From contig DILT01000008.1 in NCBI GenBank assembly GCA_002425185.1, positions 62,001-126,000 on the forward strand: a stretch of DNA of 64,000 nt, in the 5' to 3' direction. This DNA is from Flammeovirgaceae bacterium UBA5585 (GTDB lineage: Bacteria > Bacteroidota > Bacteroidia > Cytophagales > Cyclobacteriaceae). Both the position numbers and the translations under genes were made by a program. Positions 52,761 to 61,071 of this stretch are shown here, piece after piece (the first letter of the stretch is position 1; each line of letters begins with the position of its first letter). A model generated the notes under the pieces. The model was not told where the DNA came from and did no database searches. It saw only the letters and a program-made list of their open reading frames with translations.

Positions 52761-53405
52761 TCAGCGCTTTTCACCATAACATAAATCACCTGCATCACCC
52801 AATCCCGGCACAATGTACGATTGTGCGTTCAGCTTTTCATCCAGTGCGCAGGTATAGACAGAATAGGGAAGTGTAAGCTTTTCCTTCAGGTATGCAATAC
52901 CTTCGGGCGCAGCAACCAGTGAGGCAATATGAACATGCTGTGGTTTACCATGTTTGATCAATGTCTCAATCGACTTTACAAACGATTTACCCGTTGCCAG
53001 CATGGGGTCAATCATAATCAAATCTTTACCAGTAAGATCGGGTGCAGCAAGGTACTCTAAGTTGATGGTAATGTCTTCACCATTTTCTTTACGATAGGCC
53101 CCGATAAACCCACTGTCGGCCTTATCAAAAAAATACTGAAAGCCCTGGAAGAATGGTAAGCCGGCCCGCAGTACAGGAATTAATACCGGTTGGTCGCTCA
53201 GTACCTGAATTACACTTTTACCAAGGGGTGTTTGAACCTCTTCCCGCTTATAAAGCAACTTTTTAGAAATCTCATAGGCGAGTATGGAACCGAGTTTTTC
53301 AACATTACTTCTAAACCGTGCGCGATCCTGCTGAAGGTTTTTGTCGCGCAATTCTTTCAACATGCTGTTGGCAATGGAATTGACCTGATTTAAGATGAAC
53401 GTCAT
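52761..53405 (-). CDS. upp: Uracil phosphoribosyltransferase
   Basis: Upp salvages uracil to UMP with PRPP in the cytosol. From the ATG at 53405 the protein has 214 residues, the family length. The start at 53429 would add eight residues before MTFILNQVNSIANSML, which is the usual beginning. Visible motifs are VLRAGLPFFQGF, the PRPP loop LIMIDPMLATGKS and the uracil-binding end SYIVPGLGDAGDLCYG. It is divergent from the M42-like gene with 54 bp between them. Confidence 0.95.
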   Translation of the reverse strand: MTFILNQVNSIANSMLKELRDKNLQQDRARFRSNVEKLGSILAYEISKKLLYKREEVQTPLGKSVIQVLSDQPVLIPVLRAGLPFFQGFQYFFDKADSGFIGAYRKENGEDITINLEYLAAPDLTGKDLIMIDPMLATGKSFVKSIETLIKHGKPQHVHIASLVAAPEGIAYLKEKLTLPYSVYTCALDEKLNAQSYIVPGLGDAGDLCYGEKR

Positions 53406-53459
53406 GGTGTTGCACTTTTTTCCAACCAAAATTTAGGATTAAGTTGCATACCGAATACT

Positions 53460-54416
53460 ATGCCGCGAAATAAAAAAATCGAATCTCCTGCCGAAAGTGA
53501 TTTTCGACTGCTCAAACAGCTGTGCGAAGTACACGCTCCTTCAGGCGAAGAATTTGCCATGAAGGATTTTTTGTTGACCTACATCAGTAAAGCAAAAAAA
53601 TCGTGGAAAACTCAACCGGTAATTATTCACGGTGAAGATGAATTCCAGGATTGCCTGCTGCTGAAATTCGGTAAGCCGCGTACGGCCGTCTTTGCGCACA
53701 TGGACAGCATTGGGTTTACAGTTCGGTATTTTAATCAACTATTGCCCATTGGAAGTCCGGAAGCGGAAATGGGCACCAAACTCGTTGGCCACGATAGCAA
53801 AGGGCCGATTGAATGCGAACTGGAATACGATAAAGAGAACCATGCATTTTACAGGTTTGGTCGCCCCATTGATCGTGGCACATCCCTCACCTACAAAATC
53901 GATTTCCGCGAAACAAAACAATATATTCAATCGGCCTACCTGGATAACCGGCTTGGGGTTTACGTGGCCTTGAAAATTGCCGAAACCTTGAAGGATGGTG
54001 TGATTGCTTTCAGTTGCTGGGAGGAACATGGCGGAGGCGCTGTTCCCTACCTTGCCAAATACATGCACGAGCAATGGGGTGTGCGCCAGGCTTTGATTGC
54101 CGACATCACCTGGGTTTCAGATGGGGTGGAGCCCGGTAAAGGTGTAGCCATTTCTATGCGCGACCGGAATATCCCCAGGAAAAAATATGTAGAACGCATT
54201 ATCCACCTTGCCCACAAACACAAACTTGAACACCAACTGGAAGTAGAAGGCATGGGCTCCAGCGATGGTCGCGAATTGCAAACATCAGCCTACCCGTTCG
54301 ACTGGTGTTTTCTTGGAGCGCCTCAACAATATCCGCACACGCCCGATGAAAAGGTGCATAAGCACGATATCAAAACTATGATAACGCTATACACTCTTTT
54401 AATGAAAGAACTTTAA
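53460..54416 (+). CDS. M42-family aminopeptidase-like protein
   Basis: A 318-residue cytosolic metallopeptidase-like protein. Candidate two-metal ligands are visible in M42 order: His in FAHMDSIGF, Asp in AYLDNRLG, the Glu pair in CWEEHGGG, Asp in ALIADITW and His in QYPHTPDEKVH. The start HAPSGEE is typical of the family. It is shorter than most M42 enzymes (about 350), mainly because the insertion domain is small. It may be an aminopeptidase or an inactive relative. The gene after it begins 4 bp downstream, so they are likely cotranscribed. Confidence 0.82.
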   Translation: MPRNKKIESPAESDFRLLKQLCEVHAPSGEEFAMKDFLLTYISKAKKSWKTQPVIIHGEDEFQDCLLLKFGKPRTAVFAHMDSIGFTVRYFNQLLPIGSPEAEMGTKLVGHDSKGPIECELEYDKENHAFYRFGRPIDRGTSLTYKIDFRETKQYIQSAYLDNRLGVYVALKIAETLKDGVIAFSCWEEHGGGAVPYLAKYMHEQWGVRQALIADITWVSDGVEPGKGVAISMRDRNIPRKKYVERIIHLAHKHKLEHQLEVEGMGSSDGRELQTSAYPFDWCFLGAPQQYPHTPDEKVHKHDIKTMITLYTLLMKEL

Positions 54417-54420
54417 TCCT

Positions 54421-55779
54421 ATGAAAACCGATCGCAGAACATTTGTAAAAACAACCGCTATCGCAGGAGCTGCTTTTTCTATTTTACCAGCATCCGTTTT
54501 ATTTGGACAAGACAAAGCACCAAAAGTTAGATTGGGCTTTATTGGCGTTGGCTTACGCGGCCAAAACCATCTTGATCTTGCCTTACGCAGAAATGATGTT
54601 GAAGTGGTTGCCTTGTGCGACATTCAGCAACGCATGATGGATATGAGTTTGAACCTGGTGCAGAAAGCAGGCAAACCTAAACCGCAGGTAATTCTGGATG
54701 GACCACACGGCTACCGGAAGATGCTGGAAAATAAAAACATCGATGCGGTGATCATCTCTACACCATGGGAATGGCACACCGTTCAATGCCTCGATGCCAT
54801 GAATGCAAAAAAATATGTAGGATGCGAAGTAATTACCGGAACAACCATAGAAGAATGCTGGGAGTTAGTGCAAACATCTGAACGCACTGGTATGCCCTTA
54901 ATGATGCTGGAAAATGTTTGTTACAGGCGCGATGTAATGGCCGTGTTGAATATGGTGCGCCAAAATATTTTTGGTGAGTTGGTGCACTTGCAAGGTGGCT
55001 ACCAGCATGATTTACGGGAAGTTAAATTTAACGATGGTGTAAAACCGTATGGAGGTGGTGTAGAGTTTGGTGAGAAGGGATTTTCAGAAGCACAGTGGCG
55101 CACCGAACACTCCGTGCACCGCAATGGCGACCTTTACCCGACACACGGCATCGGGCCCATTGCCATGATGATTAATATTAATCGTGGTAATCGGTTTACC
55201 GAGTTGGTTTCCTATTCATCAAAAGCCCGCGGCCTGCACGATTACATTGTAAAAACCGCAGGCGAAAATCATCCGAACGCAAAAATAAATTTTAAATTGG
55301 GTGATGTAGTGACTACCATGATTAAATGCGCCAATGAGGAAACTATTTTACTTCAACACGATACAAATTTACCGCGACCTTATTCCATCGGTTTTCGTGT
55401 GCAAGGAACGAACGGTCTCTGGATGGATGTAAATAAATCCATTTACATTGAAGGCATGAGCAAACAAGCACACCGTTGGGAAGACGCCCAACCCTGGCTG
55501 GATAAATACGATCACCCGCTTTGGAAAAAATATGCCAACGATGCAGCCGGTGCCGGGCATGGCGGCATGGATTGGTTTGTGTTGAATGCATTCATTGAAT
55601 CCATCAAACGCAAAACACCTCCACCTATGGATGTGTATGATGCCGTAGCCTGGAGCGCCATAACACCGCTGTCTGAAACATCCATTCGTTTGGGCGGAGA
55701 AACACTGGCTTTTCCCGATTTTACCAAGGGGCAATGGATGCACCGCAAGAATACGTTTGCACGGGACGATTCCTACTGA
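54421..55779 (+). CDS. Gfo/Idh/MocA oxidoreductase-fold protein, GH109-like, Tat signal
   Basis: A 452-residue protein with a twin-arginine signal (R5-R6-T-F-V-K10 in DRRTFVK, then a hydrophobic stretch) and an NAD-binding domain (LGFIGVGLRGQNHLDLAL near 40). The motifs YPTHGIGPIA and GHGGMDWF match GH109 alpha-N-acetylgalactosaminidase-type proteins, which use NAD for hydrolysis. The exact sugar is not readable from sequence. A Tat signal suits a protein that must bind its cofactor before export; tatA is at 17721. It lies 4 bp after the M42-like gene. Confidence 0.85.
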   Translation: MKTDRRTFVKTTAIAGAAFSILPASVLFGQDKAPKVRLGFIGVGLRGQNHLDLALRRNDVEVVALCDIQQRMMDMSLNLVQKAGKPKPQVILDGPHGYRKMLENKNIDAVIISTPWEWHTVQCLDAMNAKKYVGCEVITGTTIEECWELVQTSERTGMPLMMLENVCYRRDVMAVLNMVRQNIFGELVHLQGGYQHDLREVKFNDGVKPYGGGVEFGEKGFSEAQWRTEHSVHRNGDLYPTHGIGPIAMMININRGNRFTELVSYSSKARGLHDYIVKTAGENHPNAKINFKLGDVVTTMIKCANEETILLQHDTNLPRPYSIGFRVQGTNGLWMDVNKSIYIEGMSKQAHRWEDAQPWLDKYDHPLWKKYANDAAGAGHGGMDWFVLNAFIESIKRKTPPPMDVYDAVAWSAITPLSETSIRLGGETLAFPDFTKGQWMHRKNTFARDDSY

Positions 55780-55814
55780 TGTAAAACGACTTATCGTTCT
55801 TTTGCTGATTCAGT

Positions 55815-55822
55815 TATCTTTG
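55815..55822 (+). promoter_or_regulatory. -7 promoter box for hpt
   Basis: TATCTTTG matches TAnnTTTG exactly, 16 bases before the hpt ATG at 55839. A TTTG lies upstream but too near (about 10 bases), so the -33 element is unclear. Confidence 0.6.
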
Positions 55823-55838
55823 CAGCCTTTACCGGACT

Positions 55839-56363
55839 ATGAAGATCAAGGACCTTACGTTTAGAAAATTTATCAGCGAAGAAAAAATTAAAGGCAAGGT
55901 TAGTGAACTGGCCAGCCAGATTAATATCGACTATACAGGGCGTACTCCATTGTTCCTCCCCATATTAAATGGCTCTTTCATTTTTGCCAGCGACCTTATC
56001 CGTGAAACTACCCTGGAGTGTCGCGTATCGTTTGTGAAACATTCATCCTATCAGGGTACGGCCAGTACGGGCCAACTCAAAACGCTTATTGGACTAAATG
56101 AAAGCATCTTCAACCAGGACATTCTGATTGTGGAAGATATTATGGACACCGGGCTTACCCTTAGCAAAGTGGTGGAAGAACTCAGAAGTCTGGGTACACG
56201 TTCCGTAGAAGTGGTTACCCTGGTGCGCAAAGCACCTGCCCGCCAGCATGCCGTTCAACCTAAATATGTTGGCTTTGACATTGCGGATGAATTTATTCTG
56301 GGCTATGGGCTCGATTATGAAGGATTGGGAAGAAATTTGAAGGACATCTACAAGCAATCCTGA
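55839..56363 (+). CDS. hpt: Hypoxanthine-guanine phosphoribosyltransferase
   Basis: Hpt salvages hypoxanthine and guanine to IMP and GMP with PRPP (cytosol). The 174 residues have the normal length and the PRPP loop ILIVEDIMDTGLT, the purine-binding stretch KYVGFDIADEFILGYGLDY, and the flexible-loop segment SSYQGTASTG. It has its own promoter box. adk follows after 94 bp, another purine-nucleotide gene, so the two may share regulation. Confidence 0.95.
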   Translation: MKIKDLTFRKFISEEKIKGKVSELASQINIDYTGRTPLFLPILNGSFIFASDLIRETTLECRVSFVKHSSYQGTASTGQLKTLIGLNESIFNQDILIVEDIMDTGLTLSKVVEELRSLGTRSVEVVTLVRKAPARQHAVQPKYVGFDIADEFILGYGLDYEGLGRNLKDIYKQS

Positions 56364-56457
56364 GCATAACAGTTGCCCCTACCGATATCCCTGATCATCG
56401 TCATCGGCTTATTTACGAATAGATCACTATCTTGCGATCCTTAAAATTTAATGCATC

Positions 56458-57039
56458 ATGATTAACCTTGTACTCTTTGGCCCTCCGGGCGCAGGCAAAG
56501 GCACCCAAAGCGCCAAGCTTATTGATAAATACCAACTCATCCATATCTCTACAGGCGATCTTTTCCGCAAGCATTTAAAAGAAGGCACACCTCTCGGCAA
56601 ACTGGCACAGGAGTATATGAGCAAGGGAAACCTGGTTCCTGACCAGGTGGTGATCGATATGGTGGATGATAAAATCAAGAATAGCGGAGCTATTAAAGGA
56701 ATTATTTTCGATGGCTTTCCGCGTACAGTAAAACAAGCTGAAGCCCTGGATGCTTTGTTGGCCAAAAAGAATACCGGCATTACAGCCCTGGTAGAACTAA
56801 TGGTTAATGAGGAAGAACTTAAAACACGTTTAGCTGAACGCGCCCACAAAGAAAACCGGCCCGATGATGCAAAGCCCGAGGTAATTGAAAACCGTATTGC
56901 AGTTTACAAAGCAGAAACAGTTCCGGTGGCCGAGTATTACCAAAAGCATGGAAAATATTCTGCTGTTGTTGGTGTAGGTGAAATCGAACAGATTTTTACC
57001 AACCTGTGCCGCGAAATTGACAAACATCTTTTGTTATAA
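56458..57039 (+). CDS. adk: Adenylate kinase
   Basis: Adk interconverts ATP, AMP and ADP in the cytosol. The 193 residues show the P-loop GPPGAGKGTQ (8-17), STGDLFR, and the NMP-site FDGFPRT. The LID region is short (ERAHKENRPDDAKPEVIENR) and lacks the zinc-binding Cys set of some long-LID enzymes, in line with Bacteroidota. It precedes obgE by 6 bp, so the two form an operon. An imperfect -7-like TATCTTGC lies about 30 bases upstream. Confidence 0.96.
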   Translation: MINLVLFGPPGAGKGTQSAKLIDKYQLIHISTGDLFRKHLKEGTPLGKLAQEYMSKGNLVPDQVVIDMVDDKIKNSGAIKGIIFDGFPRTVKQAEALDALLAKKNTGITALVELMVNEEELKTRLAERAHKENRPDDAKPEVIENRIAVYKAETVPVAEYYQKHGKYSAVVGVGEIEQIFTNLCREIDKHLLL

Positions 57040-57045
57040 TCAAAC

Positions 57046-58035
57046 GTGTCGTCTCCCAATTTTATTGATCATGTAAAATTCTGTTCGCGTTCCGGTGCGG
57101 GCGGAGCAGGGTGCCTGCATTTCCATCGCGAAAAATTTGTGCCCAAAGGCGGCCCTGATGGGGGCGATGGCGGCCGCGGTGGTCACATCATTCTGCGTGG
57201 CAACGCACAACTATGGACCCTCCTGCATTTAAAATTCAGAAAACACATTATTGCACAATCGGGCACTGCCGGTGAATCACAAAACTGTACGGGAGCCGAA
57301 GGAAAAGATGAAATCATTGACGTGCCCCTGGGTACTGTTGCACGTGATGCCGAAACCGGAGAAGTACGGGTGGAGATTACCGAAGATGGTCAGGAATTTA
57401 TTCTAACCCCCGGTGGTCGTGGTGGAAGAGGCAATCTGTATTTCGCAACATCAACCCGGCAAGCGCCAAACTTTGCACAACCCGGTGAACCCGGTAAAGA
57501 AGAGTGGATAATTCTTGAACTAAAACTTCTTGCCGATGTAGGGTTAGTAGGTTTTCCGAATGCCGGAAAGTCAACGTTGCTCTCGGTGGTATCAGCAGCC
57601 AAACCTAAAATTGCCGACTACCCTTTTACCACGTTAACTCCAAACCTGGGCGTGGTTTCCTATCGGGATGATAAATCTTTTGTAATGGCCGATATTCCCG
57701 GAATCATTGAGGGCGCTGCGGAAGGTCGTGGATTGGGTATTCGTTTTTTACGTCACATTGAACGAAATTCATTGTTGTTGTTTCTTGTGCCTGCAGATTC
57801 AAAAGACATTAAACAGGAATTTGAAATATTGTTAAATGAGTTGAGGAAGTATAACCCTGAGTTACTAGACAAAAAAAGAATACTGGCCATCTCCAAATCG
57901 GATATGCTGGATGATGAATTGATTACCGCCATAAAAAATGAATTGCCAGCCGACGTTCCTTATGTTTTCATTTCCGCTGTGACCCAAAAAGGAATAACTG
58001 AGTTGAAAGATCTGATTTGGAGAAACCTCCATTAA
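57046..58035 (+). CDS. obgE: GTPase ObgE/CgtA
   Basis: ObgE is an essential GTPase for late 50S ribosome assembly and stress control. The 329 residues begin with GTG (SSPNFIDHVKFCSRSGAGGAG), the normal Obg start in this phylum. The glycine-rich Obg fold (KGGPDGGDGGRGG) comes first, then the G domain: G1 GFPNAGKST, G3 DIPGIIEGAAEG, G4 SKSD and G5 SAV. It lacks the C-terminal extension of some Obg proteins, which is normal in Bacteroidota. It follows adk by 6 bp. Confidence 0.96.
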   Translation: MSSPNFIDHVKFCSRSGAGGAGCLHFHREKFVPKGGPDGGDGGRGGHIILRGNAQLWTLLHLKFRKHIIAQSGTAGESQNCTGAEGKDEIIDVPLGTVARDAETGEVRVEITEDGQEFILTPGGRGGRGNLYFATSTRQAPNFAQPGEPGKEEWIILELKLLADVGLVGFPNAGKSTLLSVVSAAKPKIADYPFTTLTPNLGVVSYRDDKSFVMADIPGIIEGAAEGRGLGIRFLRHIERNSLLLFLVPADSKDIKQEFEILLNELRKYNPELLDKKRILAISKSDMLDDELITAIKNELPADVPYVFISAVTQKGITELKDLIWRNLH

Positions 58036-58093
58036 AAGTCATTCGTCACCAATCACCGGTTGAGACCAGAAGCCATCTCAAAAATCATTTTGG

Positions 58094-58159
58094 ATGTCAG
58101 GCAGAGCTTGTGGAAAACCATATGTGGAAAACCAGATTTCGACAGGCTTAACCTGACAT
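58094..58159. repeat. REP-like palindrome with internal 12-bp direct repeats
   Basis: ATGTCAGG (58094-58101) and CCTGACAT (58152-58159) are perfect inverted ends. Inside, TGTGGAAAACCA occurs twice (58109-58120 and 58123-58134), followed by TTTCGACAGGCT, the core shared with the hairpins at 8029-8092. It sits in the 246 bp gap between obgE and grpE. Confidence 0.65.
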
Positions 58160-58201
58160 GCGTGTCTGATGACCAGTAACCAATAATATCATTTACACTA
58201 A

Positions 58202-58226
58202 GTGCCACTCTGGCACGCATAAGGCA
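58202..58226 (+). promoter_or_regulatory. Palindrome and possible sigma-54-like promoter before grpE
   Basis: GTGCCA-CTC-TGGCAC (58202-58216) is a perfect palindrome. TGGCACG (58211-58217) is an exact -24-type element, with GC at the right distance (GG at 58212, GC at 58224), but the -12 element reads AGGCA and not TTGCA. This is a candidate only. Confidence 0.3.
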
Positions 58227-58281
58227 ATTGGCAGAATTATTGACAAATTGCGTTTGAAATTAACGTTAAGAGCTGTTTACC

Positions 58282-58860
58282 ATGGAAAACAACCCGCAAA
58301 CTGATCAGGATTTGCAAAAAGAAGGTATGCCTGAGCCTGCAGATGTAGAGGCACCAGAAGATTCACCCGAATCCTTTGAAACCCTAAATGGTTCAGATGA
58401 GCCTAAATTACAGGCAGAATTAAGAAAGCTACAGGACGAATTGGCAGAAGCAAAAGATAAATATTTGCGGCTCTATTCTGAGTTTGAAAACTTCAGACGC
58501 AGAACTGCTAAAGAAAAAATGGAACTGATTCAAACCGCCAGCGAAAGTTTAGTGGTTTCCTTGCTACCGGTTATTGATGATTTTGAACGTGCCGAAAAAG
58601 CCTTGATTGGAACAGAAAGTAAAGAACTTGAAGGCTTTCAGTTGATCTATCATAAATTCAAAAAAACACTGGAGCAAAAAGGCGTTAAAGTAATGGATAT
58701 CAAAACCGGCTCGGATTTTAATGCCGATGTACATGAGGCCATCACACAGGTGCCTGCACCCGAAGAAAAACTGAAAGGGAAAGTTATTGACGTTGTTGAA
58801 CAAGGTTACCTCTTAAACGAAAAAGTAATCCGCTACGCAAAAGTAGTAGTGGGTCAATAA
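58282..58860 (+). CDS. grpE: Nucleotide exchange factor GrpE
   Basis: GrpE releases ADP from DnaK. The 192 residues have an acidic, unordered start (about 1-45), a long helix (LRKLQDELAEAKDKYLRLY, then SEFENFRRRTAKEKMEL) and the C-terminal beta-domain with VEQGYLLNEKVIRYAKVVVG, the family signature. It precedes dnaJ by 10 bp, so the pair is an operon. dnaK is not in the window. A TTGACA-like box (58240-58245) and a possible sigma-54 element lie upstream. Confidence 0.96.
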   Translation: MENNPQTDQDLQKEGMPEPADVEAPEDSPESFETLNGSDEPKLQAELRKLQDELAEAKDKYLRLYSEFENFRRRTAKEKMELIQTASESLVVSLLPVIDDFERAEKALIGTESKELEGFQLIYHKFKKTLEQKGVKVMDIKTGSDFNADVHEAITQVPAPEEKLKGKVIDVVEQGYLLNEKVIRYAKVVVGQ

Positions 58861-58870
58861 AGACTTAATC

Positions 58871-59986
58871 ATGGCAAAAAGAGATTATTACGAAATACTG
58901 GGTATAAATAAAAGCGCAACCGCTGAGGAAATAAAGAAAGCCTATCGCAAGGTTGCTATTCAGTATCACCCGGATAAAAATCCGGATAATAAAGAGGCAG
59001 AGGAAAAATTTAAAGAAGCCGCTGAGGCGTATGAAGTCTTAAGCGATACTAACAAACGTGCACAGTACGATCGCTTCGGTCATTCACGTGGCAATGGTGG
59101 TTTTGGTGGAGGCCATACCATGGATATGGAAGACATCTTCAGTCAGTTTGGGGATATCTTCGGTGGCGGTGGCAGCCCGTTTGATAGTTTTTTTGGTGGT
59201 GGTGGCGGTCGCAGAAGGCAACGCAAAGGATCAAACCTTCGCATCAAACTCAAGCTTTCACTGGAAGAAATTGCCAACGGTGCTGAGAAGAAAATTAAAG
59301 TAAACCGGCTGGTCCATGCAGAGGGTGTAACCTTCAAAACCTGCACAGCCTGCCAGGGCACCGGCCAAATGCGCAAAGTGGTTAACACTATGCTGGGTCA
59401 AATGGTATCAACCACTACCTGCTCACAGTGTAACGGTTCAGGCCAACTGATCGACAAGCGACCTTCAGGAGTTGATAGCTCCGGATTAATCTCAAAAGAA
59501 GAAGTCATCAGCATAAAAATACCTGCCGGGGTTAGTGATGGCATGCAACTTTCCATGTCGGGTAAAGGAAATGAAGCCCCTGGCGGAGGTGTTGCCGGTG
59601 ACTTGCTCATTCTGATTGAAGAGCAGGAAGACAAGGTGCTGAAACGCGATGGTAACAACCTGATATACGATTTATACATCAGCTTTATTGATGCTGCTTT
59701 GGGTACTGCCGTAGAAGTTCCATCCATCACCGGAAAAGTAAAAATCAAGATCGACCCCGGAACGCAAAGCGGTAAAATTCTTCGCCTGCGCGGAAAGGGT
59801 ATTAAAGACATTAATGGCTATGAAACAGGAGACCAGCTGATCTATATAAACGTATGGACTCCTAAAAAACTAAGTTCAGAAGAAAAGGCCATACTGGAAA
59901 ACCTTCGTCATTCTGCCAATTTTACCCCTCACCCGGATGCTTCAGACAAGGGTTTCTTTGAAAAAATGAAGGAATTTTTTCACTGA
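58871..59986 (+). CDS. dnaJ: Chaperone DnaJ with reduced zinc finger
   Basis: DnaJ delivers substrates to DnaK and stimulates its ATPase. The 371 residues have a J domain (HPD within YHPDKNPDNK, near residue 34), a Gly/Phe-rich linker (about 70-115) and two C-terminal beta-domains. The cysteine-rich region has only two CxxCxGxG motifs (CTACQGTG and CSQCNGSG) where classical DnaJ has four; the second and fourth are absent. One zinc site at most can form. This reduced form seems typical of Bacteroidota. It is in an operon with grpE. Confidence 0.96.
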   Translation: MAKRDYYEILGINKSATAEEIKKAYRKVAIQYHPDKNPDNKEAEEKFKEAAEAYEVLSDTNKRAQYDRFGHSRGNGGFGGGHTMDMEDIFSQFGDIFGGGGSPFDSFFGGGGGRRRQRKGSNLRIKLKLSLEEIANGAEKKIKVNRLVHAEGVTFKTCTACQGTGQMRKVVNTMLGQMVSTTTCSQCNGSGQLIDKRPSGVDSSGLISKEEVISIKIPAGVSDGMQLSMSGKGNEAPGGGVAGDLLILIEEQEDKVLKRDGNNLIYDLYISFIDAALGTAVEVPSITGKVKIKIDPGTQSGKILRLRGKGIKDINGYETGDQLIYINVWTPKKLSSEEKAILENLRHSANFTPHPDASDKGFFEKMKEFFH

Positions 59987-60105
59987 TAGATGGAACCCTA
60001 ACCCCGGAAAGCCGTAAAAAGCTTAATTAGCGCTGTTTTTTTATACTATTTTCTAAATAACCTTACAAGTTGCAACCCTTAGGGCTGTAGCTCGTTGTAT
60101 TCTGC

Positions 60106-61005
60106 ATGCAGAGATTTTTAGGCCTTTCGGGGGTTTTTGTGCTTTTTTCAGGCCTGGCTATTGGCCAGATCAAGAAACAAATTACGGTTGAAGACAATAC
60201 CACCTGTGAAACTATTAAGCTTCAGATTAAGGCCAATAGCGGTAACTGCTTTATAAAGCCCAGCCACAATCCGGAGGTTTTAAACGTTTTTAGTAACCAG
60301 GAACCTGGCGCTTATTCTCACCATTTCAGAAAGGAAATAAAAGGAAAAGTCTGCGAAGTATTTCTTTCCCTCGAGGATGCCGGCAGTAAAGGCTTTAGCC
60401 AATCGATCTCCTATAAGGTGTTCAGTTCAGAAAAACCATCATCCGATAAAATCTGGAAAATGTACCTGACGGATAACAAGCCTTATGATCTGGAGTTTTC
60501 ATACGGACTGGGTAGCGCCAACATTGACCTTTCAGGATTAGCTGTAAAAAATCTAAAGATTAACACGGCCAGTGCTGATGTAACCGTGGGCTACTATAAT
60601 GGCATCGATAACCTGGTGACGATGGATACCCTGGCTTTTAAAGTAGACCTTGGATCGGTAAGTGCCAAAAATATCAGTCTTGCGAAAAGTAAGTATATAA
60701 CTGCCGATGTTGGCCTTGGAAACATCATGCTGGATTTTAGCAGTGGTTCTGTTTCCGGCAATACAATTAAAGGAAGCGTTGGGGCCGGCAATCTTGTAAT
60801 CCTCCTGCCCTTCACCGATCAAACTCCCGTTTCGGTTAAGATAAAGGAATCCTGGTTATGCAGTGTGAAGATGCCCCGGAGCTTCAAAAAGTTAAGTGAT
60901 GGCAGCTATGCCAACGAAGCCTATCAGAAAGATTCAAAAAATGCCCTCAACTTCGATCTTGACGTATCCATGGGCAATATTGTTTTCAAACACGTTAACC
61001 AGTAA
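60106..61005 (+). CDS. Exported toastrack-like (DUF4097/LiaF-like) beta-protein
   Basis: A 299-residue exported protein with a signal peptide (about 1-20, AIGQI). From about residue 115 there is a run of short parallel strands typical of a left- or right-handed beta-roll (DLEFSYGLGSANIDLSGLAV, VKNLKINTASADVTVGY, KVDLGSVSAKNISL, ITADVGLGNIMLDF, GSVGAGNLVILL), the toastrack pattern found in LiaF/DUF4097 proteins. Function unknown; a role in envelope stress sensing is inferred from that family. It precedes the ABC exporter genes by 66 bp, but a shared transcript is not shown. Confidence 0.75.
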   Translation: MQRFLGLSGVFVLFSGLAIGQIKKQITVEDNTTCETIKLQIKANSGNCFIKPSHNPEVLNVFSNQEPGAYSHHFRKEIKGKVCEVFLSLEDAGSKGFSQSISYKVFSSEKPSSDKIWKMYLTDNKPYDLEFSYGLGSANIDLSGLAVKNLKINTASADVTVGYYNGIDNLVTMDTLAFKVDLGSVSAKNISLAKSKYITADVGLGNIMLDFSSGSVSGNTIKGSVGAGNLVILLPFTDQTPVSVKIKESWLCSVKMPRSFKKLSDGSYANEAYQKDSKNALNFDLDVSMGNIVFKHVNQ

Positions 61006-61071
61006 CACAAGGTTTTCTGTAATTCCTTTCTATCTTTTGACACTAATTCATGTGTTAAAAAATAGAATCCT

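Noticed and set aside
54399..55748. Minus-strand open frames over the GH109-type gene
   Set aside because: They overlap a strongly supported gene and show no coherent domain.
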